Shown here piece after piece: positions 19,348 through 29,164 of a stretch of 64,000 nucleotides of DNA. Numbering within the stretch: position 1 is the first letter of the stretch; each line of letters begins with the position of its first letter. This DNA comes from Cryomorphaceae bacterium (lineage in GTDB: Bacteria; Bacteroidota; Bacteroidia; Flavobacteriales; Schleiferiaceae), in NCBI GenBank assembly GCA_007116495.1, contig SKIJ01000017.1, positions 1 to 64,000 on the forward strand, read 5' to 3'. The notes beneath the pieces were generated by a model. The model was not told the origin of the DNA, did no database searches, and worked only from the letters and a program-made list of their open reading frames with translations. The translations under genes and the position numbers were made by a program.

Positions 19348-19998
19348 ATGATGCGTTATTTTCAAATCTTTATATTGGTCTTCATTTTCATTGGCTGTGG
19401 TGACGATGGTGGTCAGTTAACCGAATTCTCAGTACGCGTAACAGCGTCTGACGACAATGCACCTTTAGAAGGCGTGCGGGTTCAGCTCAGACAGAGTGGT
19501 GCAGTGGTGATCATCAATCGCGATGAACATTTTTTCGACGAATATCCAATGTTTATAACCAACAATCAGGGAACTACTCAAGGTCATTTTTTTACCGATC
19601 AGGGCAGTTTATCTGTGCTTCGCATCGCTGCACTCGACGTTGATGAACCCGATTGTTACCCCAATAGATTATTGGTAGAGGGAATGACAAATAGCGTTTC
19701 GATAAATGCACTGCGCAAGAATGCAAAACTTCGCCTTGAATTGTCAAATTATCAACCCCAAACTAATATTGATCAAGTAAGGTTACTGCTTACGCATAAA
19801 CCCAACGATCAAGGTGGTGATTGCAATGCCATTTTGTTTGATGACATCATTGATCTCAACAACACATCAACCTTCGAGCTGCCCATTTATCCCTTCGGAG
19901 ACTATACGTTGGAAATAGGAACCCGTTCGTTTGGTGTGTTTGATTTCATTTCATTTTCTCCTTCCCAATCAGATACGCTGGTGGTCATTACACCTTAA
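19348..19998 (+). CDS. Hypothetical lipoprotein
   Basis: Lipobox FIFIGCGDDGG; TASDDNAPLEGVRVQLRQSG resembles an Ig-like/CNA-B-type fold. Confidence 0.65.
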   Translation: MMRYFQIFILVFIFIGCGDDGGQLTEFSVRVTASDDNAPLEGVRVQLRQSGAVVIINRDEHFFDEYPMFITNNQGTTQGHFFTDQGSLSVLRIAALDVDEPDCYPNRLLVEGMTNSVSINALRKNAKLRLELSNYQPQTNIDQVRLLLTHKPNDQGGDCNAILFDDIIDLNNTSTFELPIYPFGDYTLEIGTRSFGVFDFISFSPSQSDTLVVITP

Positions 19999-20153
19999 CG
20001 TACGTAATCGGCTATGGCCAATGTCGACACGAAACTCAATTTTACGCAAGCCTTTGCCGCATGAGTTTTATATGACAATCGCGGTTGCTTTAGCTGTTAA
20101 TGAATGGTTAGAGTTTTTTTAATTATATTAGCGCCTTTAAAAACACAAAAAAT

Positions 20154-20369
20154 ATGAAACAGCTTTTCTTTACAGTGGCGTCAACATTCGCTCTTTTTGC
20201 GATCACAAGTTGTGGCAATACCGAAGGAACAGAACGCATTCCGGAGTGTCGTAACCTCAAAACCATGAACGCCTGCCAATCGTGTTGCATCGATAATGGA
20301 TGGGATACAGGTTCTTATTTACTATCTGAAGATGTATGTGAGTGCATTAACCTGGATAGCGATCGTTAA
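20154..20369 (+). CDS. Small Cys-rich lipoprotein
   Basis: Lipobox FALFAITSCGN; mature part has several Cys (ECRNLKTMNACQSCCIDNG...DVCECINL). Confidence 0.6.
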   Translation: MKQLFFTVASTFALFAITSCGNTEGTERIPECRNLKTMNACQSCCIDNGWDTGSYLLSEDVCECINLDSDR

Positions 20370-20453
20370 ATTTTAATACTTTTTGACTGCGATTTAATCC
20401 ATGCGATGAAGGCATGTGTTGTATTTTAGCACAACATCTAAAATGCCCTTATC

Positions 20454-21443
20454 ATGGAAGAATTTAATATCGCACAATTGGCGTTGTATTTTTTACTGGC
20501 TTTAGCCATATTTAAAGCCATCATCATCGTCAAGGAAAAGACATCGGTTGTGGTGGAGCGTCTGGGGAAGTTTACGCGCATTGCCCAACCGGGAATAGGC
20601 ATCATCATACCGTTCATTGATAAAAAGTCGGGAATTGTAAATCTTCGCGTCCAACAATTGGACGTGGAAGTAGAAACCAAAACCAAAGACGATGTATTTG
20701 TCAAGCTCAAAGTAAGCGTACAGTTTCAAGTCAAATCGCAGCGCGTTCGCGAGGCCTTCTACAGTTTAGACAATCCGCGTAACCAGATTTCATCCTACGT
20801 ATTCGACGATGTGCGCTCGGAGGTCCCCAAAATGGATCTTGACGATGTGTTTGCCAAAAAAGAAGACATTGCTTTAGCTGTTGCGCAAAATCTGCGTGAA
20901 GCAATGGAAGAGTACGGTTTTAAAATTGTAAAAACACTCATCACCGACATTGACCCCGACGACAGGGTAAAGGTGGCAATGAATAAAATTAATGCGGCCA
21001 AGCGCGAGAAATACGCCACCATGGAAGAAGCCGAGGCGTATAAAATTCGCGTGGTTAAGGAAGCAGAAGCGGAAGCCGAAAGCAAGCGTTTGTCGGGTGA
21101 GGGGATTGCAAATCAACGTCTGGAAATCGTTCGTGGATTTAAAGAATCGGTTGAGGATTTCCAGCGTTCACTAAAAGATGTAACGCATGAAGAAGTGATG
21201 CAATTCGTTTTACTTACCCAATACTTCGATACCATTAACAACGTAGGGGCAAATTCCAAAAATACCTCCATTTTAATTCCTCATTCACCTTCCGCAATGA
21301 AGGACTTCCAGGATCAAATCATCCAAGGAACCTTTGTGGGGAACAAGCTTCGCGATTATGCGCAGGCTAACGAAGACGATGCCGCAGCCGATGATGCTGC
21401 ACAGAAAAAAAACTATGACGCTAAGCGTTCTAAAAACGAATAA
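20454..21443 (+). CDS. SPFH/Band 7 (stomatin-like) protein
   Basis: TSVVVERLGKFTRIAQPGIGIIIPFID and Ala/Glu-rich coiled coil AEAYKIRVVKEAEAEAESKRLSGEGIANQR. Confidence 0.95.
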   Translation: MEEFNIAQLALYFLLALAIFKAIIIVKEKTSVVVERLGKFTRIAQPGIGIIIPFIDKKSGIVNLRVQQLDVEVETKTKDDVFVKLKVSVQFQVKSQRVREAFYSLDNPRNQISSYVFDDVRSEVPKMDLDDVFAKKEDIALAVAQNLREAMEEYGFKIVKTLITDIDPDDRVKVAMNKINAAKREKYATMEEAEAYKIRVVKEAEAEAESKRLSGEGIANQRLEIVRGFKESVEDFQRSLKDVTHEEVMQFVLLTQYFDTINNVGANSKNTSILIPHSPSAMKDFQDQIIQGTFVGNKLRDYAQANEDDAAADDAAQKKNYDAKRSKNE

Positions 21444-21446
21444 CCA

Positions 21447-22070
21447 ATGGCGGTAACTAAGCCGGTTGATATTTTTGCAAATAAGGATTTACGCGAAGCC
21501 GTACGTTCATACGTCGATGCCCCCGATGACGCTTTAGACAATCTTTTCGAGAAAATGAAACGTCGCAGTGTGAGAAAAAATGAACACCTGATAAAACAAG
21601 GTGAACAACCGGCTGCGTTTATTCTCATTGAGCGGGGTGTGCTGATGACCTATTTCACCGATGCCTCAGAGTACGACCACGTGCTTATGTTTGGTTTTTC
21701 CGGTTGGTGGACCGGCGATATTAAAGGAATTACCCAAAATATGGCCTCTGATTATTCCGTAAAAGCCTTAACAGATGCCGAGGTATATGAATTAGACAAC
21801 AATAGTTTTGAGCTGATTTGTCGGCAGCATCCGATTTTTGATCGTTATTTTCGAAAGATTTTCCAAAACAGCTTGGTTACTCATCAAAAACGCATCATGC
21901 GCCAGATTTCCACAAATGCAGAAGAAAAATATCGAGTGTTTCGCGCACGCTTCCCCAAAATAGAATTGGTGGTGGCGCAAAAACACATAGCTTCTTATCT
22001 TGGAATTACACCCGAGTTTTTTAGTGCGCTGCGCAAAAAAATGAATACAGCGGACACCCGTAAAGGGTAA
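21447..22070 (+). CDS. Crp/Fnr-family transcriptional regulator
   Basis: Cyclic-nucleotide-binding-like N-terminal domain; C-terminal helix QKHIASYLGITPEFFSALRKKM. Confidence 0.85.
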   Translation: MAVTKPVDIFANKDLREAVRSYVDAPDDALDNLFEKMKRRSVRKNEHLIKQGEQPAAFILIERGVLMTYFTDASEYDHVLMFGFSGWWTGDIKGITQNMASDYSVKALTDAEVYELDNNSFELICRQHPIFDRYFRKIFQNSLVTHQKRIMRQISTNAEEKYRVFRARFPKIELVVAQKHIASYLGITPEFFSALRKKMNTADTRKG

Positions 22071-22136
22071 CGCAGTTGTCCATATTTGTTGCAAACCATT
22101 TACGAAGTCGACACGTCTTCCCTTAGAGCTGTCGAC

Positions 22137-24590
22137 CTAACCACCTACGCGCAGCTTAATCATCCAGCGGTAATCGAATGGGTTGCCGATGTTTTCTCCG
22201 TGGCGATAATAAAAGCCCAACCCAAATTGCCGAAAAACGCGCAGCAATTCTACACCCGATTCAACGATAACGTCGTTGGGCGTCAGCGTTGGTAATCCGA
22301 GGTGTTCGCCCGCTTGATCTGCTGCATTTCCCACCAGCACTTTGCCTACAAATGCCAATTCAGGAAACGCATCATTTCTGCGAAACAAACGCTGCTCGGT
22401 GTTCCAACGTGTCATCAAGCTGATGTATTCTTGATACAGCAGTTGGTTGAATCCCATCGTTTCCCACGCAAACTCGTCCGCTATGTTAGCGTAAGGTAGC
22501 CAACCATCGGTAACTGCCAAGTTTGCTGCCGGTGTAAAGAGGTAACTGTAGGGAACAGTTCCTTGTGTTGTTCCGGCACTTAAGCGATGAGAAAATTCGC
22601 CCAGAGTGAACGAGCGATGGCGATGGTCGATTTGTAGATCGGCACGAAAAAATGAACCGGCGTCAACAGACCATTCGTCGATGGTGTGCTCTAAGCGGTG
22701 ATGAATGACAGGGTACCCTCTATCAACCAAACTTCGGCGACCGCGATTCTCCATGATTTTTTCACGTGGTGCCCAACGGCTTTCCCAGCGTGCAGAGGTG
22801 AATGTAAATCCGTTTTCAAAGCGATTGTTGTTTACGGAAGGTGCATTAAACCAATATTCGCCGCCCACTATAAACCGGTTTTCACGATGCACGGCAAACC
22901 GGTTTTGCCATTTAGGTGTGGGTTGCCACAACAGGTAAGCTTGAGCACTGCTTACCTGGTCAAACACCGAAACAAAATAACTGCGCACATTGGTAATGGC
23001 GCTGAAAATAGATCCGCGAGGCATCATGTCGAAGGGCTGCCTACCGGCTTCTTGAATGTCAAAAATGTATTGCCCTCCCAGGCGTAATTGCGATTTGCGG
23101 TGAAGAATGAGTTCACCCCCATAACCGTATTTCCAGGCACCGTCGCGAAATCCGTAACCACCGTGACCGTAGAGTTCCAATCGGCGCGAAAGGTGGTAAT
23201 TGGTGCGGCCACCTAAACCGAGGTAAACATTTTCCAGTTGGTTGATGCGGACGAGTTTTTTTAAGTCTAAGTCGACGTAACGGAATCGGATGAACCCATC
23301 CGATATGGCCTGCATTCCCTTTGCCAAACGGTCGAAGTTAAGTTCTTCTCCCAAGCTATCAATCGACTCATACGTTCGGATATCGCGCAGATTGAGAGGA
23401 ATTTGTCGTTTGCTGCTCCAAAACGCTTCGTCTTTGTCTCCGGCAGTCTCGTCGATGCGCACACTAAGCCGGCCGACGTCGCGTAGCTTAATCTCTTCCT
23501 GAATGTCGATGTCTGTGAGGTAGGTGCGAATGGTGCCTTCTAATTTCCCCCTGTATTTCACAGTTTTAGCCGTATCGATGTATCCCGCTAAATCAATGTT
23601 GTTGAACACTATGTCTACGTGAAGCTGGGTGGGAAACCAGGCTTTGTTTTTCTCGTAAAGCTGTTGGATGCTGATGCTGAATCCATCATCGGGCATAATG
23701 GCAGGCTTGGCACTTACCGAACGGATGGCCATATCGGGTGTTTGCACCTGCAATTGGCCGGTGAGTCCATTGACGTTGCGGTCGGGTCGCGGTCGAAACT
23801 GTATGGTAAATATCGTATCTTTCCCGTCATCGACCAGCATGGTATCGGTAATCAGATAGTGGTAATCGCGTTCCAAACGGCGGTTTATGGGGCTGATGTA
23901 ATTGACATCCAATAAACTAAACTCCGGATTGTAAAATGTAAAGCTCTGTAATTGGGCACCGAGCACGGCAAAGAGGGGCTCTTTAAACCCGGATGTCCGC
24001 GTGGCAATCACATCCTCCGTTACGCGTCCCGGGCGTCGATACTGACGATTACTCACCGATTCCGAAAGAAAAAAGTCTTGGGTTTTAAAGGTTTTGAACT
24101 CTTCGGTGTAGGCCTCTTTTGGTATGGTATCGAAGCCATCCGGTAATTCGGGGATGACCACACCCAGGCGCATTTTATTGTAGTTTTTGCAGCGGTACTG
24201 GCGGAGATTCTCGTGATCGTTTTGCTTGCGGTTATCCATTATGCCGCGTATCAACCTCAACGCGGGGTTAACGCCGGGAAGAACGTCTACTGCTGCCAAA
24301 TCGGTGGCAGTTTTTTTTAATTTTACGTAAACAGTATCGCCGGATTGAATGGTAAGCGTTTGCGGTTCAAACCCAATGTAGCTGACGCGTATCTCGGTTG
24401 GAAAGGAGATGTCACGCAATTCAAACCAGCCCTCTATGTCGGTAACGGTTCCTTTGCGTTTGCCTACTATTTCCACGTTGGCAAACGGTAGGGGCTCTTC
24501 GGAGCTTGTTACTCTGCCCGGTAACGATTGCGAAAAAAGGTGTCCCAAAGGAAGTACACATGCCAAAAATCCAAGTAGACAGTTTTTCAT
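22137..24590 (-). CDS. DUF5686 / carboxypeptidase-like regulatory domain outer-membrane protein
   Basis: Signal peptide, CarboxypepD_reg start (PGRVTSSEEPLPFANVEIVGKRKGTVTDIEGWFELRD), long beta-barrel-like C-terminus. Confidence 0.85.
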   Translation of the reverse strand: MKNCLLGFLACVLPLGHLFSQSLPGRVTSSEEPLPFANVEIVGKRKGTVTDIEGWFELRDISFPTEIRVSYIGFEPQTLTIQSGDTVYVKLKKTATDLAAVDVLPGVNPALRLIRGIMDNRKQNDHENLRQYRCKNYNKMRLGVVIPELPDGFDTIPKEAYTEEFKTFKTQDFFLSESVSNRQYRRPGRVTEDVIATRTSGFKEPLFAVLGAQLQSFTFYNPEFSLLDVNYISPINRRLERDYHYLITDTMLVDDGKDTIFTIQFRPRPDRNVNGLTGQLQVQTPDMAIRSVSAKPAIMPDDGFSISIQQLYEKNKAWFPTQLHVDIVFNNIDLAGYIDTAKTVKYRGKLEGTIRTYLTDIDIQEEIKLRDVGRLSVRIDETAGDKDEAFWSSKRQIPLNLRDIRTYESIDSLGEELNFDRLAKGMQAISDGFIRFRYVDLDLKKLVRINQLENVYLGLGGRTNYHLSRRLELYGHGGYGFRDGAWKYGYGGELILHRKSQLRLGGQYIFDIQEAGRQPFDMMPRGSIFSAITNVRSYFVSVFDQVSSAQAYLLWQPTPKWQNRFAVHRENRFIVGGEYWFNAPSVNNNRFENGFTFTSARWESRWAPREKIMENRGRRSLVDRGYPVIHHRLEHTIDEWSVDAGSFFRADLQIDHRHRSFTLGEFSHRLSAGTTQGTVPYSYLFTPAANLAVTDGWLPYANIADEFAWETMGFNQLLYQEYISLMTRWNTEQRLFRRNDAFPELAFVGKVLVGNAADQAGEHLGLPTLTPNDVIVESGVELLRVFRQFGLGFYYRHGENIGNPFDYRWMIKLRVGG

Positions 24591-24605
24591 TGTTTCTTAT
24601 TTAGG

Positions 24606-25262
24606 TTATTCTCCCCACGAATGCGGTGCTTTTCTCCATTCTGAAAGCGTTTGCAGTTCACTGTTAGCAACGTAATTACGGGCCACGGCTTCTTCAACGA
24701 GATAGCTGTACGACGACAGAGTGTGCAACGGGCACTGGGCTGTGGTCATATTGGTCGTAGCAACGTCAAATTCGTAGGTAAAAATGGCGAGCATACCCAA
24801 TATTTGGCTGTCTTCTTTGCGTAGAGCATCCACAGCGAGTAAACTGCTTTTCCCGGTACTCACCAAATCTTCAATCACTAAAACCCGTTTGCCTTGGGGA
24901 AGGTATCCCTCAATTTGATTTTTTCGTCCGTGCGATTTTGCTTCCGGTCGTACGTAAACAAATGGCAGACCTAATTCGTCAGCAACCAAGGCACCTATAG
25001 CGATGGCACCAGTGGCAACGCCGGCGATGACCTCAGCATCGGGGTAAAGCATTCGTGCGGCCTCCGACATGTTGTGTTTGAGGTAATTGCGTACTTCAGG
25101 GTGCGATAAGGCCATGCGGTTGTCGCAGTAAATGGGCGACTTCCAGCCACTTGCCCAGGTAAATGGAGCGTCGGGTTGAAGTTTAATGGCTTTGATATTC
25201 AATAAATGGGCAGCAGTAGTTCGTGCCGTATCTTTGCGGTAGGTGTTTATAATTGAATCCAT
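24606..25262 (-). CDS. pyrE: Orotate phosphoribosyltransferase
   Basis: KLQPDAPFTWASGWKSPIYCDNR, VIAGVATGAIAIGALVADELGLPFVYVRPEAKSHGRKNQIEG, VLVIEDLVSTGKSSL. Confidence 0.97.
   Translation of the reverse strand: MDSIINTYRKDTARTTAAHLLNIKAIKLQPDAPFTWASGWKSPIYCDNRMALSHPEVRNYLKHNMSEAARMLYPDAEVIAGVATGAIAIGALVADELGLPFVYVRPEAKSHGRKNQIEGYLPQGKRVLVIEDLVSTGKSSLLAVDALRKEDSQILGMLAIFTYEFDVATTNMTTAQCPLHTLSSYSYLVEEAVARNYVANSELQTLSEWRKAPHSWGE
25229..25236 (+). promoter_or_regulatory. -7 box TATCTTTG for the NUDIX gene, inside the pyrE 5' coding region
   Basis: Exact TAnnTTTG match 38 nt upstream of the ATG at 25274. Confidence 0.45.
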
Positions 25263-25266
25263 GCCA

Positions 25267-25274
25267 CAAAAATA
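25267..25274 (-). promoter_or_regulatory. -7 box TATTTTTG (reverse strand) for pyrE
   Basis: caaaaata on the + strand; final G at 25267 is 5 nt from the pyrE start A at 25262. Confidence 0.5.
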
Positions 25275-25876
25275 TGTATAAAGTATACATCAACCACGCC
25301 GAATTGCGAATTGCACAACAACGCGATCAACAGGCATATGCGGTTTACGATTGTCGCGACTCATTTGATTGGAAACGCTTGTATGAGCAGCTAAAACGAA
25401 CAGAGCAACACAGGGTGTATAATGTTGTTTGTGCGTTTCCTGAAGATGCATTTGCCGAATTCGCAAGTCATTTTACCTCGATTGATGCGGCTGGTGGTTT
25501 AGTGACAAACCAGTCGGGTGAACTATTAATGATCCGGCGTTTAGGAAAGTGGGATTTACCTAAAGGGAAAATGGAAAACGGTGAAAATCCGCCCGACACA
25601 GCTCTGCGTGAAGTTGAAGAGGAATGTGGAATAAATCAATTAACCATCAAACACACACAGGCATTTATCACTTATCATACCTATGAACTCAATCAGGAGC
25701 GCATCTTAAAGCGAACGTTTTGGTATGGTATGCAGTCTGGGTTTTCCAAACAATTGGTACCACAAAAAGAAGAGGGCATTACAAAAGTAGAGTGGGTGTC
25801 ACCCGACGAAACACTTGAGGAGAAATTACGCAATACCTATCAAAACATCATTGATGTGATTCGCGCACTGGGTTGA
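25274..25876 (+). CDS. NUDIX hydrolase
   Basis: NUDIX box GKMENGENPPDTALREVEEECGI. Start at ATG 25274. Confidence 0.93.
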   Translation: MYKVYINHAELRIAQQRDQQAYAVYDCRDSFDWKRLYEQLKRTEQHRVYNVVCAFPEDAFAEFASHFTSIDAAGGLVTNQSGELLMIRRLGKWDLPKGKMENGENPPDTALREVEEECGINQLTIKHTQAFITYHTYELNQERILKRTFWYGMQSGFSKQLVPQKEEGITKVEWVSPDETLEEKLRNTYQNIIDVIRALG

Positions 25877-25881
25877 CCTCC

Positions 25882-26346
25882 CTACCGCAATACGACACCT
25901 TTGGGCACGAGGCTGCTGTAGTCGCCACCATTGCGTGTTACGTCGCGTACGATGCTTGAACTGATGTAGGCGTATCGCGCAGCGGTGAGTAGAAAGATTG
26001 TCTCCACGTCGCCGGTGAGCTGTCGGTTTGTTTGCGCAATGGCTTTTTCAAATTCAAAGTCTGCCGGATTCCGAAGTCCTCTCAGAATAAACTGCGCGCC
26101 TACGTCACGACAATAATCAACGGTGAGGCCTTCGTAATGAGCAACTTTGATGCTTTTTTCATTGGCAAAAACGCGCTCGATGAATTGAATGCGTGTTGGT
26201 AAATCAAACATGTATGATTTATTGGCATTCACGCCAACGGCAATGATGATTTCGTCAAATAAGGGCAGGGCGCGACTAATGATATCGTAATGCCCCATGG
26301 TGATGGGGTCGAAAGAACCGGGGAATACTGCTGTTCGCTTTTTCAT
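25882..26346 (-). CDS. coaD: Pantetheine-phosphate adenylyltransferase
   Basis: MKKRTAVFPGSFDPITMGHYDII; FILRGLRNPADFEFEKAIAQTNRQL; YAYISSSIVRDVTRNGGD. Confidence 0.97.
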   Translation of the reverse strand: MKKRTAVFPGSFDPITMGHYDIISRALPLFDEIIIAVGVNANKSYMFDLPTRIQFIERVFANEKSIKVAHYEGLTVDYCRDVGAQFILRGLRNPADFEFEKAIAQTNRQLTGDVETIFLLTAARYAYISSSIVRDVTRNGGDYSSLVPKGVVLR

Positions 26347-26350
26347 GATG

Positions 26351-26358
26351 CAAATGTA
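26351..26358 (-). promoter_or_regulatory. -7 box TACATTTG (reverse strand) for coaD
   Basis: caaatgta on the + strand; final G at 26351 is 5 nt from the coaD start A at 26346. Confidence 0.5.
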
Positions 26359-26411
26359 ATGGATGTTTGATATACATCGAGGTTAACCTCCGTACAATCC
26401 TTTTTTGTTGC

Positions 26412-26419
26412 TACTTTTG
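26412..26419 (+). promoter_or_regulatory. -7 box TACTTTTG upstream of the PASTA gene
   Basis: Exact TAnnTTTG match 17 nt before the ATG at 26436. Confidence 0.4.
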
Positions 26420-26435
26420 CCACAAAACATACCCA

Positions 26436-27323
26436 ATGAGCTTTTTTCGCTTTCTTGTTAGCAAGCATTTATGGTTGTCTGTTCTTGCCATGGTCATCAT
26501 TGTGGTTGGATTGATATGGGGTACACTAAAGTGGCTCAATCATTTTACATTACAAGATGTGACGATTACGCTGCCCAACCTTCAAACATTCTCCCTTAGC
26601 GAAGCTGAAGATACGTTAGAAGCTTTGGGGCTGCGTTTCGATGTTGTTGACTCCAGTGACTATTTTCCAGACTATCCACGCTCTTCAGTGATTGATCAAT
26701 TTCCGGAGGCCGGTGTGGCAGTAAAACCCAACCGTCGCATTTCTCTTACCCTCAATGCCCGTGATTTCAAAAAAGTACCCGTGCCCGATGTGATTGAAAA
26801 AACCAGGCGGCGCGCTTTGTACGATTTGGAGTCAAAGGGATTTGTAGTAGGCAAACTCGAATACGTGCCTTACATAGGAAAAGACGTTGTGGTGGGCATC
26901 AGTCACAAGGGCTCTGAGCTCATACTTCCCGTGGAACTTATGCAAGGCAGCACCATTGACCTCATCATTGGCATGGGCTTGTCGAGCGAGCGTGTTCGCG
27001 TTCCGTATTTAAAAAACCTGTCGATGGATGATGCACGAGAAAAACTAAATGCATTTTCTCTAAACGTAGGTGCCGTGGTCTACGACGACGAACTGGGAGA
27101 TACAGCATCAGCATTTGTTTACCGCCAATCACCCGCGCCAAGTTGGGAGCCCAGATTGCGCATGGGAGGAAATGTTGATCTTTGGATGACCGACGATCAA
27201 AATAAATTGGCCATAGATTCGTTGGAATTCTACGAAGCCAATCCGTATGCCGACACCTTGGAAGTGCCCGTCGATTCGCTTTACCACGATGATTGGACCG
27301 ATACCAACGACATTACCCCATGA
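26436..27323 (+). CDS. Membrane-anchored PASTA-domain protein (no kinase domain)
   Basis: Single N-terminal TM segment, then PASTA-like units (VTITLPNLQTFSLSEAEDTLEALGLRFDV; KVPVPDVIEKTRRRALYDLESKGFVVGKL; VRVPYLKNLSMDDAREKLNAFSLNVGAV). Confidence 0.85.
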   Translation: MSFFRFLVSKHLWLSVLAMVIIVVGLIWGTLKWLNHFTLQDVTITLPNLQTFSLSEAEDTLEALGLRFDVVDSSDYFPDYPRSSVIDQFPEAGVAVKPNRRISLTLNARDFKKVPVPDVIEKTRRRALYDLESKGFVVGKLEYVPYIGKDVVVGISHKGSELILPVELMQGSTIDLIIGMGLSSERVRVPYLKNLSMDDAREKLNAFSLNVGAVVYDDELGDTASAFVYRQSPAPSWEPRLRMGGNVDLWMTDDQNKLAIDSLEFYEANPYADTLEVPVDSLYHDDWTDTNDITP

Positions 27324-29164
27324 GGAAACCACTAACGCTATGGCTGCTGTTTTTTGTCACGCCCTTTTTGCAGGCGCAAATGGTGGAAGAGTTCGATGTC
27401 CCCACACAGCGCAGTATGCCGGCAGATACCTACTGGAGCGTTCCCGAAACAACCGATACCCTCTCATTGAGTGACATCAGCACTCGTTTTGGCTTCATCG
27501 ATGATTTTTACTATACCTCACATGTTCCAAACCCCAATCTCTGGGAAGATCGGGATGTATTTGTCAATTTCACCTACGGCATCGGAATGCCGTCGCTTGG
27601 TGTAGCAACATTTGATGGTTTGGATGAAAATGGACGGGCGTATGATATTACGGCCGGACAAATATCTCGTGAATGCGACCGGCTTACCTCAAGGCATCTC
27701 GACTTGAGCGGAATGAGCGATGTGTACCTTTCTTTTCTCTATCAAGAGGCCGGGAACGGTGAGCGTCCTTCCAACATCGACTCATTGCGATTACAGTTTC
27801 AGGCACCGGGTGATTCTATTTGGACAAGCGTTTGGAGCACCATTGGTGGTTCCGGACCGTATGAAAGTTTTATAGGCGTGGTTGTGCCGGTCAACCGTCC
27901 AGAATGGCTGCAAAAAGGGTTTCGCTTTCGCTTTACCAACTTTGGTAATCCCAGTGGTGCCTTCGATGTTTGGAACATCGATTACGTCATTCTAAACGAA
28001 GGAAGAGATTCTACGGATACGCTGATTGCCGACGTTGCGTACGTAAGACAGCATCAAACATTGGTTCAAAATGGCTATGAATCCATGCCTTGGTGGGTGT
28101 ATGCAAACAGCCCCTCTTCGTACAATAGAAGTAGTGTGAACCAAGCTTACATGCGTAACGTTCCACCTGGTTCAGTGACCCTTCTGCTAAGTGGGTATTC
28201 ACTAACCGGACAGGGATTAAACGAGTTTACCGGACCAAATATCAACGATGGCGCCGGTCACGATCAGTTGTCGTATCAAACCGTTACGTGGGATCAGTCC
28301 ATCAGTGCATTTGATGCAAATTTGGATCCCATAAACGATACCTTTTCTTTGGAGATACAAAGCTTTTTTACCGGAACGGCTCAGGGACTTAGACGTAGTG
28401 ATACGTTGAAGCACAGGCAGTATTTTGGCAATTATTACGCCTACGACGACGGGACTGCTGAGCGGGCATACGGCATCGCGAATCAGCCCGGAGCGATTAG
28501 CCTTACATCGTATGAGGTGCTCGAAAGCGACAGCCTAAAAGGGGTTTACATCTATTTTCAACCGGCAAGTGTGGACGCGCGCAACAATGCCTTTCAAATC
28601 ATCATTTACGAATACAATAACGGAGTTCCCGGGGAGGTTCTCTATGAAAGCGATTCGATGTTCGTGCCACGCTTTTCCGAGCACAATCAATTCATACCCT
28701 ATCCGCTGGAAGAGCCGTTTTTTATGCCTTCGGGAACATACTTTATTGGCACAAAGCAACGCGACGTACAAAAGCTGAACATTGGTTTTGACATGAACAA
28801 TATCGGCAGAAGCGACTTGGTGTATGGCGATGGTACCAATTGGTTTCCCTCCATTTTTAGTGGCTCACTAATGTTTCGTCCGTACTTCCGCTTTGAGGCG
28901 CACGAAATAAGTGTGGCCAAAGAGAAAATGTCAAATGGTTGGCGCATTTACCCAAACCCCACGAATGGGCGCATACGCGTTGATATTCCCGACCAGACCG
29001 AACACGCCTACGTGCTGCGCGATCTGCAGGGGCGTATCGTTGATCGCGGTACGCTGCATAGCGGCGATGACATCCATCTCAATCATTTATCGCCGGGCAC
29101 CTACTTGCTGTTTGACGGCGAAACCGGACAGCTCCGCCAAAAACTAATATACATCCCCCAATGA
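27320..29164 (+). CDS. Secreted protein with T9SS type A C-terminal sorting domain
   Basis: Signal peptide from MRKPLTLWLLFFVTPFLQAQ; C-terminus GWRIYPNPTNGRIRVDIP...HLSPGTYLLFDGETGQLRQKLIYIPQ. ATGA overlap with the PASTA gene. Confidence 0.88.
   Translation: MRKPLTLWLLFFVTPFLQAQMVEEFDVPTQRSMPADTYWSVPETTDTLSLSDISTRFGFIDDFYYTSHVPNPNLWEDRDVFVNFTYGIGMPSLGVATFDGLDENGRAYDITAGQISRECDRLTSRHLDLSGMSDVYLSFLYQEAGNGERPSNIDSLRLQFQAPGDSIWTSVWSTIGGSGPYESFIGVVVPVNRPEWLQKGFRFRFTNFGNPSGAFDVWNIDYVILNEGRDSTDTLIADVAYVRQHQTLVQNGYESMPWWVYANSPSSYNRSSVNQAYMRNVPPGSVTLLLSGYSLTGQGLNEFTGPNINDGAGHDQLSYQTVTWDQSISAFDANLDPINDTFSLEIQSFFTGTAQGLRRSDTLKHRQYFGNYYAYDDGTAERAYGIANQPGAISLTSYEVLESDSLKGVYIYFQPASVDARNNAFQIIIYEYNNGVPGEVLYESDSMFVPRFSEHNQFIPYPLEEPFFMPSGTYFIGTKQRDVQKLNIGFDMNNIGRSDLVYGDGTNWFPSIFSGSLMFRPYFRFEAHEISVAKEKMSNGWRIYPNPTNGRIRVDIPDQTEHAYVLRDLQGRIVDRGTLHSGDDIHLNHLSPGTYLLFDGETGQLRQKLIYIPQ

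Noticed and set aside
22705-24675. Plus-strand ORFs inside the DUF5686 gene
   Set aside because: Shadow ORFs with no homologous features.
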